A DNA stretch of 64,000 nucleotides from XYD12-FULL-36-8 sp964391015 (GTDB taxonomy: Bacteria; Bacteroidota; Ignavibacteria; Ignavibacteriales; Ignavibacteriaceae), in NCBI GenBank assembly GCA_964391015.1, contig CAYMKU010000004.1, positions 1-64,000 of the forward strand, given 5' to 3'. Shown here piece by piece: positions 7,687-17,307 of the stretch (within the stretch, counting starts at the first letter, position 1; each line of letters starts with the position of its first letter). Below the pieces are notes generated by a model, which worked only from the letters and a program-made list of their open reading frames with translations, did not search any database and was not told where the DNA came from. The position numbers and the translations under genes are program-made.

Positions 7687-8850
7687 TTAGTTACTTAGTA
7701 TTGAGGTAACTTTTTCTGCAGCATCTTTTAAGCTTGCTGCAACTTCAAAATTCAATCCAGATTGATTTAACAATATACCTGCTTCTTTAGCATTTGTGCC
7801 TTCCAAACGAACAACAATTGGCACATGAACGTGCATTTCTTTAGCCGCATCAATAACTCCTTCTGCAACTCGATCGCACCTAACAATTCCGCCAAAAATA
7901 TTTATTAGAATGGCTTTAACATTTGGATCGGATAAAATGATCTTAAAACCATTTGCAACCGTAGTTTTATTTGCACCTCCGCCAACATCAAGAAAGTTTG
8001 CAGGCATGCCGCCCGCAAGCTTAATTATATCCATTGTTGCCATTGCTAATCCGGCACCATTCACCATACAGCCAACATTGCCATCAAGTTTAATATAATT
8101 TAAATTGTATTTTGAAGCTTCAACTTCTAATGAATCTTCTTCATCAAGGTCACGATAAGCCAAAATTTCGCGATGACGACCTAAAGCGTTATCATCAAAA
8201 TTCATTTTAGCATCCAATGCAAGAACATCACCTTCTTTTGTTACAACAAGCGGATTAATTTCCGCAAGTGACGCATCTGATTTTTCATATGCATCATAGA
8301 GCGCAACCAAAAACTTTACACAATTCTTTAGCTGATCGCCCGATAGTCCAAGTGCATACCCAAGCTTCCGTGCTTGATATTGTTGCAATCCTAATTCAGG
8401 CTCAATTGTTTCTTTTATAATTTTTTCCGGAGTTTCTGCTGCAACTTTTTCAATTTCCATTCCACCTTCGGTAGAAACCATTAGAACATTTTTTGAAAGT
8501 GCGCGATCTAATGTAATTCCCACGTAAAGTTCTCGAAGAATATTTATCCCCTGTTCGATCAACAATCGCTTGACGGTTTTTCCTTCAGGTCCTGTTTGAT
8601 GTGTTACTAAATTCATTCCTAACATTTTTTGAGCGTATTCACTGACTTCGTCGAGACCCTTTGCAACTTTTACTCCACCTCCTTTTCCCCTGCCTCCCGC
8701 ATGAATCTGTGCTTTAACAACCCAAACGTTTCCTTCGATTTCGTTTGCAGCGTTGAGTGCTTCCTCAACCGAGAATGCAACTTTACCTTTTGGAACGGCA
8801 ACATCATATTTTTTTAGAATTTCTTTCGCTTGATATTCGTGAATTTTCAT
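7687..8850 (-). CDS. sucC: Succinyl-CoA synthetase (ADP-forming) subunit beta
   Basis: The beta subunit of the TCA-cycle enzyme that makes ATP (or GTP) from succinyl-CoA. At 387 residues it has the usual length. It opens with MKIHEYQAKEILKKYDV, has the ATP-grasp loop QIHAGGRGKGGGVK, and later GNVGCMVNGAGLAMATMD and NIFGGIVRCDRVA, which are hallmark motifs of the family. The alpha subunit sucD, which is often adjacent, is not next to it, so it must be encoded elsewhere. The upstream region holds a compound palindrome at 8905-8995 belonging to the gap after the P5C dehydrogenase gene. Confidence 0.96.
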   Translation of the reverse strand: MKIHEYQAKEILKKYDVAVPKGKVAFSVEEALNAANEIEGNVWVVKAQIHAGGRGKGGGVKVAKGLDEVSEYAQKMLGMNLVTHQTGPEGKTVKRLLIEQGINILRELYVGITLDRALSKNVLMVSTEGGMEIEKVAAETPEKIIKETIEPELGLQQYQARKLGYALGLSGDQLKNCVKFLVALYDAYEKSDASLAEINPLVVTKEGDVLALDAKMNFDDNALGRHREILAYRDLDEEDSLEVEASKYNLNYIKLDGNVGCMVNGAGLAMATMDIIKLAGGMPANFLDVGGGANKTTVANGFKIILSDPNVKAILINIFGGIVRCDRVAEGVIDAAKEMHVHVPIVVRLEGTNAKEAGILLNQSGLNFEVAASLKDAAEKVTSILSN

Positions 8851-8904
8851 TTACAACCTTTAGTTAATTTTTTATAACATATGAAAAATTTTGTGTACAA
8901 ATAT

Positions 8905-8995
8905 GTGGCTAAAGCCCCTACTCTAAATTCTTCATTAACCCCAAACTTAAGTCTGGGGTTACTATAATATCGCAACGTATTAGACTTCAGTCCAC
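8905..8995. repeat. Compound palindromic repeat between P5C dehydrogenase and sucC
   Basis: Imperfect outer arms begin GTGGCTAAAGCC (8905) and end GACTTCAGTCCAC (8995). They enclose a 26-nt palindrome at 8936-8961 (TAACCCCAAACTT paired with AAGTCTGGGGTTA, 12 of 13). The single non-pair is A.C on + but U.G on the - strand, which favours folding in the - strand transcript, so it may end the P5C dehydrogenase mRNA. The shape resembles dispersed miniature repeats known from many bacterial genomes. Confidence 0.55.
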
Positions 8996-9037
8996 AGATT
9001 TATTTTAAAGAACAGCCAGATTATGAAGCAAAGTATT

Positions 9038-10588
9038 TTACTTTACTTTCTCACTCATTAACTTCGCCTGCAAGAAGAGAAGCAAGTAATCTCTTCCGCC
9101 TGCTTTAGAATCTGTACCCGACATATTGAACCCGCCGAAAGGATGACCGCCAACTAATGCACCTGTACATTTACGATTAAAATAAAGATTACCAATTAAT
9201 AATTCTTTTTTAGCGCGCTCAATCTTTTTACGATTCTTCGTATAAACTGCACCAGTCAAACCGTACTTGGTGTTGTTGGCAATCTTTAAACTCTCATCAA
9301 AATTTGGAGATTTAATAACAGCAAGGACAGGACCAAAAATTTCTTCTTGTGATATTCTCGCTGTTGGAGCTACATCAACAAACACTGTCGGTTTGATGTA
9401 ATAACCATTACCCTCTGCTTTCATTCCTCCGTTAAGTAATCTGCCTTCGCCTTTTCCAACTTCGATATAAGACAGAATGCTTCGTTCGGCGCTTGCACTT
9501 ACAACAGGACCCATCCTAAAATTATCTTCTGCAACACCAATTTGAATTTGATCAACAGCAGCTTTCAATTTTTCTACAAACTTATCATAAATCGCTTCAT
9601 CAACTATGGCACGTGAACAAGCAGAACATTTCTGCCCTTGAAAACCAAATGCAGAAGCAGCTACACCATTTACAGCTTCATCAATATTTGTTTCTTTGTC
9701 AACAATGATACTGTCTTTCCCGCCCATTTCGCAAACAACCCTCTTAAGCCAAATTTGCCCAGGCTGAACCTTTGCAGCCAACTCGTTGATGTGAATTCCG
9801 ACTTCCATTGAACCTGTGAAAGCAACAAATCTAACTTTTGGATGAGCAATAAGATTATCTCCAACTTCAGCACCCGAACCAGGTAAAAAGTTTAGAACTC
9901 CATCAGGCAAACCGGCTTGTTTCATTATTTCATAAAAAAGATAACCCATAATTGGCGTTTCGCTTGAAGGTTTTAAAACTACAGTATTACCAGATACAAT
10001 AGTCGCTGATGTCATTCCAACTAAAATTGCAAATGGGAAATTCCATGGTGGAACAATTACTCCAACTCCAAGCGGAATGTAAACCAATTCATTTTTTTCA
10101 CCTTTAACAGGTGTTATTGGCTGTTTAGAAGAATATCTTAAAACTTCTCGTGCATAAAATTCGAGGAAGTCTATCGCTTCTGCGGTATCAGCATCAGCTT
10201 CGGTAAAGTTTTTACCCGCTTCTAAAATCATCCAGGCATTTATTTCAAATCTTCTTTTACGAGCAATGCTTGCAGCTTTGAATAATATCTTTGCTCTTTT
10301 TTCTGCCGAAACATATTGCCAATCTTGAAATTTACTATGAGCAGTTTCAACTGCAAGATTGACAAGATCAACTGTTCCTTTTGAAAAAGTTGCAAGAACT
10401 TCATCTTTATTTGATGGATTGTATGAATTAAATTTATTTTGAGTTTCGTACTCTTTTCCGCCAATATACAAATTGAATGTCTTTCCTAATTTGGTGCGTA
10501 CTTCCTGAAGCGCCTTCTTTTGCTTATCTACATTGGATTTAATTGAAAAGTCATTGATTGGTTCATTCTTGAAAGGTTTTACCTTCAT
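9038..10588 (-). CDS. L-glutamate gamma-semialdehyde (P5C) dehydrogenase
   Basis: This aldehyde dehydrogenase oxidises glutamate-gamma-semialdehyde to glutamate with NAD+, the second step of proline breakdown and an exit from ornithine or arginine catabolism. The 516 residues match the single-function RocA/PruA type rather than the fused PutA. Motifs seen are PPWNFPFAILVG, FTGSMEVG, the general base Glu287 in VVCEMGGKDS and the nucleophile Cys321 in GFQGQKCSACSR. A proline dehydrogenase gene is not adjacent. It is divergent from the acyl-CoA synthetase gene across 281 bp. The family is clear; the exact aldehyde substrate is inferred. Confidence 0.9.
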   Translation of the reverse strand: MKVKPFKNEPINDFSIKSNVDKQKKALQEVRTKLGKTFNLYIGGKEYETQNKFNSYNPSNKDEVLATFSKGTVDLVNLAVETAHSKFQDWQYVSAEKRAKILFKAASIARKRRFEINAWMILEAGKNFTEADADTAEAIDFLEFYAREVLRYSSKQPITPVKGEKNELVYIPLGVGVIVPPWNFPFAILVGMTSATIVSGNTVVLKPSSETPIMGYLFYEIMKQAGLPDGVLNFLPGSGAEVGDNLIAHPKVRFVAFTGSMEVGIHINELAAKVQPGQIWLKRVVCEMGGKDSIIVDKETNIDEAVNGVAASAFGFQGQKCSACSRAIVDEAIYDKFVEKLKAAVDQIQIGVAEDNFRMGPVVSASAERSILSYIEVGKGEGRLLNGGMKAEGNGYYIKPTVFVDVAPTARISQEEIFGPVLAVIKSPNFDESLKIANNTKYGLTGAVYTKNRKKIERAKKELLIGNLYFNRKCTGALVGGHPFGGFNMSGTDSKAGGRDYLLLFLQAKLMSEKVK

Positions 10589-10869
10589 TAATATTCTCCT
10601 GTGAATAATTCTATCAAAAAGTTGTTAAAAATTACTGTTTTTGGCTTAGATAAACAATCTATCTAGTGATCATTACAATTCAATTATGTCATTATTCATC
10701 AATATTTTGGTAGAGAAATCACTTGTTGCCGTTTTCAAAATACTTTCGGTTGAATTCTTAAAGTTTTCAGATTAGCTTTTTTTCGAAAATTAAAATATTT
10801 TGGCGTACGTAAAACAATTATCAGTTATTCATTCTTTATCTATTTCTTAAAATAAATTAGGAGTAGTGT

Positions 10870-12684
10870 ATGGCACTTTTGGGAAATTTCCGAACCATCC
10901 CTGAATTGTTTGTTTTCCTTACCGAAGTTTATGGTACAAGAACAACTAAAAATCTGATGTACCGTAAAGTTGACAACAAATATCAGGGAATTTCATACTC
11001 TGAATTCAAAGAGCATACTGAAAACTTTGCATTTGGGCTTGCGGCTTTAGGAATACATAAAGATGATAAGGTTGCTATCATTTCAGAAAATAGACCTGAA
11101 TGGGTTTACTCCGATATGGCAATATTAGGACTTGGAGCTGTTGATGTTCCTATTTATCCCTCCTTAACTGCTGAATCCATAGAGTTCATTCTCAATAACT
11201 CTGAATCTAAAGGAGTTATCATTTCAACGAAGTTCCAGCTTAATAAGATTTTAAAAGTTAAACACAACTTACGTTACCTAAAATTTATTATTGTCCTCAA
11301 CGAAACTGACACTTCTCACGAAGAAAAATTTATTTATACTTTCAAAGAAGTTCAAGATTTAGGTAAGACCTTAAAAGCAGCCGATCATAGTCTTCTTAAA
11401 AGAAGCATTAAAGCTGTTAAAGAAAATGATCTTTGTACAATCATCTACACGTCGGGAACAACAGGCGAACCAAAAGGCGTTATGCTTACTCATCATAATA
11501 TCATTTCAAATGTTAGATCAGCACTTGAAGCATATCCAATTGGCGAAACTGACATTTTCCTTTCTTTCCTCCCCCTGTGCCACATATTTGAAAGAATGGG
11601 TGGTTATTACACGGGCTTTGCTTCAGGCGGACAAATATATTACGCCGAAAGTATTGAAACTGTTGCCCAAAACTTAATTGAAGCACATCCAACTATTGTT
11701 ACATCTGTTCCAAGACTTTTCGAACGAATCTATTCTAAGATTATTAAGAATGTAGAAAGCCAGCCTGAGAAAAAACAAAAAATATTCTACTGGGCAATTG
11801 AAGTAGGAAAAGCATACGCCACAGCTAAAAAGGAAGGTAAAGTTTCTTTAATACTTTCGGTAAAACAAAAGTTAGCAGATAAATTGGTTTTCACAAAACT
11901 CAGAGAAAAAACCGGCGGCAATTTAAGATTCTTCATTTCCGGAGGTGCTGCATTATCAAGACATCTTGGTGAATTTTTTGAAGCAGTTGGACTTAAAATA
12001 ATTGAGGGTTATGGATTAACTGAATCCTCTCCTGTTATAGCTGCGAACAGAGTTGACGATTACAAATTCGGAACAGTTGGCAAACCGTTTCCTGATGTTG
12101 AAATTAAAATTGCACAAGACGGTGAAATACTTGCTAAAGGCCCAAACATTATGCAAGGTTATTACAAAAATAAAAAGGAAACCAGCGAAGTCCTTCGCGA
12201 TGGCTGGCTCCACACTGGAGATATTGGCGTATTTGATGCCAATGGATTTTTAATGATTACAGACCGCAAGAAACATCTTTTCAAAACATCTACAGGAAAG
12301 TATATTGCTCCAACTCCAATTGAGAATCTTTTCCTTAGCAGCAAATATATTGATCAATTTGTTTTGATTGGTGACCGGAGAATGTTCCTTAGCGCCTTAA
12401 TTGTTCCAGATTTTGAAGCAATAAAAGAATATGCCGACTCACATAAAATTAAGTACGATAGCGTTGAAGAACTTTTAAGCATGAAAGAAATTTATGAGTT
12501 GTTTGATAAGGATATGTCACAACTGCAAAAGAAGCTTGCCAATTATGAAAAGATTAGGAAGTTTAAGCTGTTGACAAGACCATTCTCAATAGAGACTGGA
12601 GAAATTACTCCAAGCTTGAAAATAAAACGTAAAGTCGTTGAAAACCAATACGCTCAATTAATTGAGGAGATGTATAAGGATTAA
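10870..12684 (+). CDS. Long-chain acyl-CoA synthetase (AMP-forming)
   Basis: The enzyme activates fatty acids to acyl-CoA through an acyl-adenylate, at the inner face of the membrane. At 604 residues it matches the bacterial FAA1/FadD15-like group. Motifs in order are the phosphate loop IIYTSGTTGEPKGVMLTHHN, FLPLCHIFERMGG, GYGLTESSPV and the hinge motif WLHTGDIGVFDANGF, followed by DRKKHLFKTSTGKYIAP. The ATG follows an AGGAGTAG ribosome site. The next gene starts 62 bp downstream. Fatty-acid chain length cannot be told from the sequence. Confidence 0.94.
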   Translation: MALLGNFRTIPELFVFLTEVYGTRTTKNLMYRKVDNKYQGISYSEFKEHTENFAFGLAALGIHKDDKVAIISENRPEWVYSDMAILGLGAVDVPIYPSLTAESIEFILNNSESKGVIISTKFQLNKILKVKHNLRYLKFIIVLNETDTSHEEKFIYTFKEVQDLGKTLKAADHSLLKRSIKAVKENDLCTIIYTSGTTGEPKGVMLTHHNIISNVRSALEAYPIGETDIFLSFLPLCHIFERMGGYYTGFASGGQIYYAESIETVAQNLIEAHPTIVTSVPRLFERIYSKIIKNVESQPEKKQKIFYWAIEVGKAYATAKKEGKVSLILSVKQKLADKLVFTKLREKTGGNLRFFISGGAALSRHLGEFFEAVGLKIIEGYGLTESSPVIAANRVDDYKFGTVGKPFPDVEIKIAQDGEILAKGPNIMQGYYKNKKETSEVLRDGWLHTGDIGVFDANGFLMITDRKKHLFKTSTGKYIAPTPIENLFLSSKYIDQFVLIGDRRMFLSALIVPDFEAIKEYADSHKIKYDSVEELLSMKEIYELFDKDMSQLQKKLANYEKIRKFKLLTRPFSIETGEITPSLKIKRKVVENQYAQLIEEMYKD

Positions 12685-12746
12685 TAAATATTTAGGAAAA
12701 ATTACTGTTTTAAATGTGATTTACATATTGAGATAAAATTCTATTC

Positions 12747-13247
12747 ATGATATTAAATAAGGATTCATTGTACGACTACAATAAAAAATTGAATGTTCAT
12801 ATATCAGCGCTTTGCTTAATAATACAAATTTTAATTTACCAAGGTTGCTATACAATAATACAGCAGACATATACTGTAACTCCACAATTGAAACCAGATT
12901 TCCCATTGAACTCAACTATAAATAATGAACTATCTGGTGTTTGGATTAAAAAAGTATTATGGTTGGACTATGGTTATCAAATTCAGAGATTTGAATTTAG
13001 CAATGGAAAAGTTGTGTACATCCCAAGTTCTGAGGGAATTAATAGCGAAGTCTATTTGGGTAATTACAGAACATTAGCTGATACTTTACTATTAAAATTT
13101 AGTGGTACCGGTGATATTGGTATGATGACTTATAAGATTGATGGAAACAGCTTATTTCTTTCCAATGTTGGTGATGATTTTGTGAAGATTAGTTTTAGGG
13201 AAAAATGCACTACGTGTACTGGGACGTGGACAAAATCTATTTATTGA
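12747..13247 (+). CDS. Small putative lipoprotein, lipocalin-like body
   Basis: A 166-residue product with one hydrophobic N-terminal stretch (HISALCLIIQILIYQGC) that ends in Cys, a plausible though non-standard lipobox. The rest reads as short beta strands from LSGVWIKKVLW to TGTWTKSIY, suggesting a small barrel of the lipocalin-like kind. The annotated ATG gives a 34-residue leader before the Cys. A TTG at 12789 would give a more normal ~20-residue signal peptide, but neither start has a clear ribosome site. No family is recognised with certainty and the role is unknown. Confidence 0.5.
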   Translation: MILNKDSLYDYNKKLNVHISALCLIIQILIYQGCYTIIQQTYTVTPQLKPDFPLNSTINNELSGVWIKKVLWLDYGYQIQRFEFSNGKVVYIPSSEGINSEVYLGNYRTLADTLLLKFSGTGDIGMMTYKIDGNSLFLSNVGDDFVKISFREKCTTCTGTWTKSIY

Positions 13248-13519
13248 AATTTCTAATCCTCCCATTTAATATATAGTTTAACATTCAGTAGTTAGTACAT
13301 CAAGTGTGACTATTACTTTTATTTATTTATTCTTACCTCTAGTACTAGAATACATGGATTTGAGTTTTCAACTAATTGAGATCTAATAATTCCTTTTACT
13401 CTTGATTTCATATTTTCCTTGACACTCGAAAAAATTGGCAACTGAGTTACTGATATTGTTTAATTCCATTTAGTTTTTAGTAATTTAAGATAATCTTTCA
13501 CTTATAAAAGATTCAAAAA

Positions 13520-14466
13520 TTGCTCGATAACATAATCTTCACCACAAATATTGTTGCACCGGTTTTTCTAATTGTTGCACTCGGCTACTTAGCAAAACGG
13601 CTCAACATAATAAACGAAAATTTCGTTGAGGTTACATCTAAGTTTGTTTTCAATGTATCACTTCCCGTTTTCATCTTTCTCGAAATAATAAATCTCGATC
13701 TCACTATTGCTCTCGAAATAAACCAAATTGTTTACATCTATACAGGAACAATAATTACCTATCTTATAATTTGGTTTGCAAGTGCTCCTTTCATAAAAGA
13801 TGGGAAAAATTTAGGGGTTTTTATTCAAGGTGCTTACAGAAGCAACTATGCAATAGTTGGACTTGCAATAATTTCTAATCTTTTAGGTGGGGCTGCTCTT
13901 GGAAAAGCTTCGATTATTTTGGCATTTGTACTGCCGCTTTACAATGTGCTTGCAGTAATCGCATTAACCATTCCGTTAAGAAAAGAAAAGAATGTGAATT
14001 TTAAATCGTCTTTACTTGAAATTATTTTGAATCCGCTGATACTGGGTGTAATACTTGCTTTACCTTTTTCATATTTCAAAATTCAAATTCCAAAAATAAT
14101 ATTATCAACCGGAGAATTTCTCTCAGACCTTGCATTGCCCTTAGCATTAGTTGGAATAGGAGGATCACTCAATATCCAAAACATCAAAAAAGCCCAAGGA
14201 CTTGCATTTACCGCATCAGCAATCAAAATAATTATACTCCCAATCGTTTTAACGTACGGAGCTTATTTGTTCGGTTTTAGAGTGATGATTTGGGAATTAT
14301 GTTTGTCATTTTCGCTTGTCCAACTGCAATCGTCAGTTTTATAATGGCAGAAGCGATGGGAGCAAACTCAAAATTGGCAGGAAATATTGTTCTAATAACT
14401 ACTATTGGCTCAGTTTTTACATTTGCAGTCGGAATTATACTTCTGAAAAGTTTAGGGCTGATATAG
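13520..14466 (+). pseudogene. AEC-family (auxin efflux carrier type) permease, frameshifted
   Basis: The first frame starts at a TTG at 13520 and encodes ~250 residues of alternating hydrophobic helices of the AEC transporter family (NIVAPVFLIVALGYLAKRL, FIQGAYRSNYAIVGLA). After LFGFR near 14281 this frame degrades and stops at 14344. The homologous continuation is in another frame: SDDLGIMFVIFACPTAIVSF, then about 45 more residues to a stop at 14464-14466. Joined, the protein would be ~315 residues, normal for the family, so one base seems to be missing near 14276-14284. Either the gene is inactivated or this is a sequencing or assembly error. The family exports organic acids or similar anions; the substrate is unknown. 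Confidence 0.78.
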
Positions 14467-14598
14467 AGAATTTAAAAAGTTGTCTCCCACAAGAGAACAT
14501 TTTCACTGTAAATAATTTCATCATTTTTTACAATATCATTTTATTTTCAAAACTATGTGGAGTTAATTCCCAAAGAGTCGCCTGAATTCAATCAATAA

Positions 14599-14622
14599 AA
14601 AAGGGAGACCAAGCTCCCTTTT
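14599..14622. terminator. Hairpin terminator between convergent genes
   Basis: The stem AAAAGGGAG (14599-14607) pairs with CTCCCTTTT (14614-14622) around a six-base loop, with A- and T-tracts on each side. It lies between the frameshifted permease (+) and the M14 carboxypeptidase (-). Confidence 0.75.
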
Positions 14623-14651
14623 ATCCGTTGCAAAATATATTTCCTAATTCA

Positions 14652-16604
14652 CTAATTTGGATACGATGCTCCTATTCCTGAATTACTATTATTAAATGCT
14701 GAACTAACATCCGAGCCATCTACAAAATCATCCCCGTTCAGATCCGTAGGTACATAACCAATAACACCAAGGTTAGAGTCATTATAGCTTGCTGCAACAT
14801 CGCTTCCATCAATAAAATTATCCTGGTTTACGTCCCCGCTGTAAATGCACCATTTACTTCCCTTCTGAACCAAATTATTTCCATATGCTTTGTTCTGAGC
14901 AGTAGTAAAGTCATAATACATTAAACCGCTAAAAAAAGATTGCGGAGATGCACTCCAAGTTTCAATCGAGTTACGGTGTTTTACCACAAGATAATATGAA
15001 GCAGATTCAAGCAGAGAAGTAAAAGATGTTGTCCCATAACCAGAAGTATTTAACAGCATCTTTTTCTGTTCAACCAAATTATATGGAGCTGATGAACTTC
15101 TTAGTTCGACAGTTACAGTATCCGATACCATATTTGTCCCATTACAAAATCCTTCAACCATGGCCGTTAATGCAAGCTGATAGGGGCTTTGCGGTATCAA
15201 CTCAACATTTAAAAGTGTAGAACCAAAATTGCTGACTGTAACATTGTTAATTGTCTTGCTAATATACCCTGGACAAGAAACTAAAATAGAATATGTTCCG
15301 GAATAAATCATCCGGTAATAAGCACCCGTGAGAGAATCGCAATAAATTTCTGAATTATCAAAATCATGGCTGATAATAGTAATGAGTGCTTTTATTGGAT
15401 TACCCAAATTATCAGTTACAACACCGCGTATCCCATAGTACGTATCTTCTATGTAATTTAAAAATGATTTCCTTAAATAATACCAATGTGCAGGAAGCAA
15501 GGATGCACTTAAAAGCTTTGTATCGGAAATTTCAATCGTCACTTCACGTCCTCTTTTGTAGTAAGTCATATAATCTTGTCTTCCACCTGTAATTCGGTAC
15601 CACGCATAACCATTTGTAATTCCATCATTGTAAGAATTCATATAATTCGAAGGACTGTTTGCTTGTACTGTATCAGCAAATCGGTGAGAGATAACTTGCC
15701 ACCAGTTGTCATCCGGATGAAGTCGAGACCATGTGTCCCAAGGATAGTTAACAACCTCTGTCCCGCCATGAAAATTCGCAGAGTGTACGAAATTATTTTG
15801 CGCAGCGATATTCATCATTGCAATTGTTTCAGGCTGCCATACATTGCCATCAGGATGTTGTCCGTCCGCGGGATCAGGAAAATTACGGTTAATATCAACC
15901 GAATTGGCATTATATCTTGTTGCACCTGTAACTGTGCTATTACCACCATGATAGGTACCATCAGGATTAGCCAAAGGATTGATCCACAACTCAACATTAT
16001 TAATAAGGTTAGTCACTCGAGTGTTTGCTCCATAAGTGGACAACAGCGAGTCAATAAGTCGAAGCATTAAAACATAACCTGTTGTTTCATCCCCATGCAT
16101 ACTTGATGAATACATAAATTGCGGTTCGGCTTCATGAACACTTACATTATCTGATATTTTAGCAAATAGTATTTTTCTTCCCTGCACAGTATTTCCTGCG
16201 TTAACGATTTGACAAATTGATGGGTAATTTGCAGCAAACTGATACATCATTGTTTCATAAGCATCATAAGTTGGATAGACATCCCATGCTTTGATTTCCT
16301 CAACTGTTTTTCCCATCTTTTGTTGAGGTACATCTCCGGGGTGTGGAAGAATCTTGTAGTCATACTTTAATTTTAGAAATTCGTTAAATTCTTTCTCATT
16401 CGCATAAGCGTAAACTTTTTTACCCTCGACGTTATCAAGTGAAATAATTTTTGTAAGTATGCTTAACTCTTCATGCGCCTTAACTTCAAAAGTAAAGTAA
16501 ACTTCCCGATTAGCTTTAAAGTATTCAGAATTTAATACCTGAGCAAAGTTTAGAACAGAGGATGCAAAAATGTAAATCATTAACAGTTTGAATTTTATTG
16601 ACAT
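14652..16604 (-). CDS. Secreted M14 zinc carboxypeptidase with dockerin-like C-terminus
   Basis: A 650-residue exported metallopeptidase that removes C-terminal residues from peptides. Residues 1-22 are a signal peptide (ending VLNFAQ). The M14 domain spans about 108-385: zinc ligands His170 and Glu173 (SMHGDETTG) and His279 (ANFHGG), substrate-binding Arg240 (VDINRNFP) and catalytic Glu358 (VTIEIS) are all present. A carboxypeptidase-regulatory-like beta domain follows (~393-470). The last ~55 residues hold two dockerin-type calcium loops, DVNQDNFIDGSD and DLNGDDFVDGSD, in place of a T9SS sorting domain. No cohesin-bearing scaffold is in the window. It is transcribed alone. Confidence 0.92.
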   Translation of the reverse strand: MSIKFKLLMIYIFASSVLNFAQVLNSEYFKANREVYFTFEVKAHEELSILTKIISLDNVEGKKVYAYANEKEFNEFLKLKYDYKILPHPGDVPQQKMGKTVEEIKAWDVYPTYDAYETMMYQFAANYPSICQIVNAGNTVQGRKILFAKISDNVSVHEAEPQFMYSSSMHGDETTGYVLMLRLIDSLLSTYGANTRVTNLINNVELWINPLANPDGTYHGGNSTVTGATRYNANSVDINRNFPDPADGQHPDGNVWQPETIAMMNIAAQNNFVHSANFHGGTEVVNYPWDTWSRLHPDDNWWQVISHRFADTVQANSPSNYMNSYNDGITNGYAWYRITGGRQDYMTYYKRGREVTIEISDTKLLSASLLPAHWYYLRKSFLNYIEDTYYGIRGVVTDNLGNPIKALITIISHDFDNSEIYCDSLTGAYYRMIYSGTYSILVSCPGYISKTINNVTVSNFGSTLLNVELIPQSPYQLALTAMVEGFCNGTNMVSDTVTVELRSSSAPYNLVEQKKMLLNTSGYGTTSFTSLLESASYYLVVKHRNSIETWSASPQSFFSGLMYYDFTTAQNKAYGNNLVQKGSKWCIYSGDVNQDNFIDGSDVAASYNDSNLGVIGYVPTDLNGDDFVDGSDVSSAFNNSNSGIGASYPN

Positions 16605-16848
16605 GTGTCTTCCCGTTTTTATTTAGATTAATATAAGCACAGTAAATTTAATGATTAAATAAAAGAAATACCCTGAAAATTTTATTCCAGAAAGATTAGA
16701 ATAAATAGAACGTCTCACATTGGAAAAAATGGTTTTTTACACGGTATTGATTCATTTCTTCAGAGTAATTGTTAAAATTTCCATTACAGTGAATTAAATT
16801 CCACATAAACATTCTAATAGGATGGAATTAGCAAAGCGGTGATACTAA

Positions 16849-17301
16849 TTAAACATTAAACATTTTCTTGAAAGTACTTACATCATCAATCTTCTTAATT
16901 CTCAATTCCTCATCATCTTCCACTTTTGTTCTGGTAATTTCCTTACCAAATGTTTCACTTAAAATAATCTCACACCCACAAACTTTGGCGAATTCTTTTA
17001 AATTATTGTCTGAGCTAATCACTACGATATTTCTTTTATTGTTTTCTTCTATTTGTTTTTTAATTTTTTCATCTGCAGAATTTTGTTCTGAATAAATAAT
17101 CTTAATCTTTGATACAACAATCTCTTGATTAGCAAATCCATCAAAGTTTAAGATTACCCCAACTTTCTTATCCGAAAAATATCTATCAATAAGATGAGCA
17201 GTTTTTTCGCGGACCGCCTGCTTATTTTTACTTTGAAGATTTGAAAGAAACTTGATCTTTCCGATTAAATTATTTCCGTCAATAATATATTTCTTCATCA
17301 A
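16849..17301 (-). CDS. NYN-domain (YacP/Rae1-like) nuclease
   Basis: A 150-residue cytoplasmic protein that opens with KKYIIDGNNLIGKIKFL, the acidic signature of NYN/PIN-like ribonucleases. ILNFDGFANQ, SADEKIKKQI and VVISSDNNLKEFAKVCG are the further conserved acidic strands. Homologues such as Rae1 of Bacillus cleave mRNA on the ribosome; whether this one does is inference. It is the last gene of the eight-gene run that begins at 24752 and follows lptD by six bases. Confidence 0.75.
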   Translation of the reverse strand: MMKKYIIDGNNLIGKIKFLSNLQSKNKQAVREKTAHLIDRYFSDKKVGVILNFDGFANQEIVVSKIKIIYSEQNSADEKIKKQIEENNKRNIVVISSDNNLKEFAKVCGCEIILSETFGKEITRTKVEDDEELRIKKIDDVSTFKKMFNV

Positions 17302-17307
17302 AGTAAA

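Noticed and set aside
8629..8817. 62-codon + frame inside sucC
   Set aside because: It is antisense to conserved ATP-grasp coding sequence with no independent signal.
14316..14585. 89-codon + frame overlapping the end of the AEC permease
   Set aside because: The transporter-like continuation lies in a different frame ending at 14466; this frame has no hydrophobic helices of the family and no ribosome site.
15576..16070. 164-codon + frame inside the M14 carboxypeptidase gene
   Set aside because: It is antisense to the conserved catalytic domain and rich in Cys/Arg/Ile runs expected from a reverse shadow.
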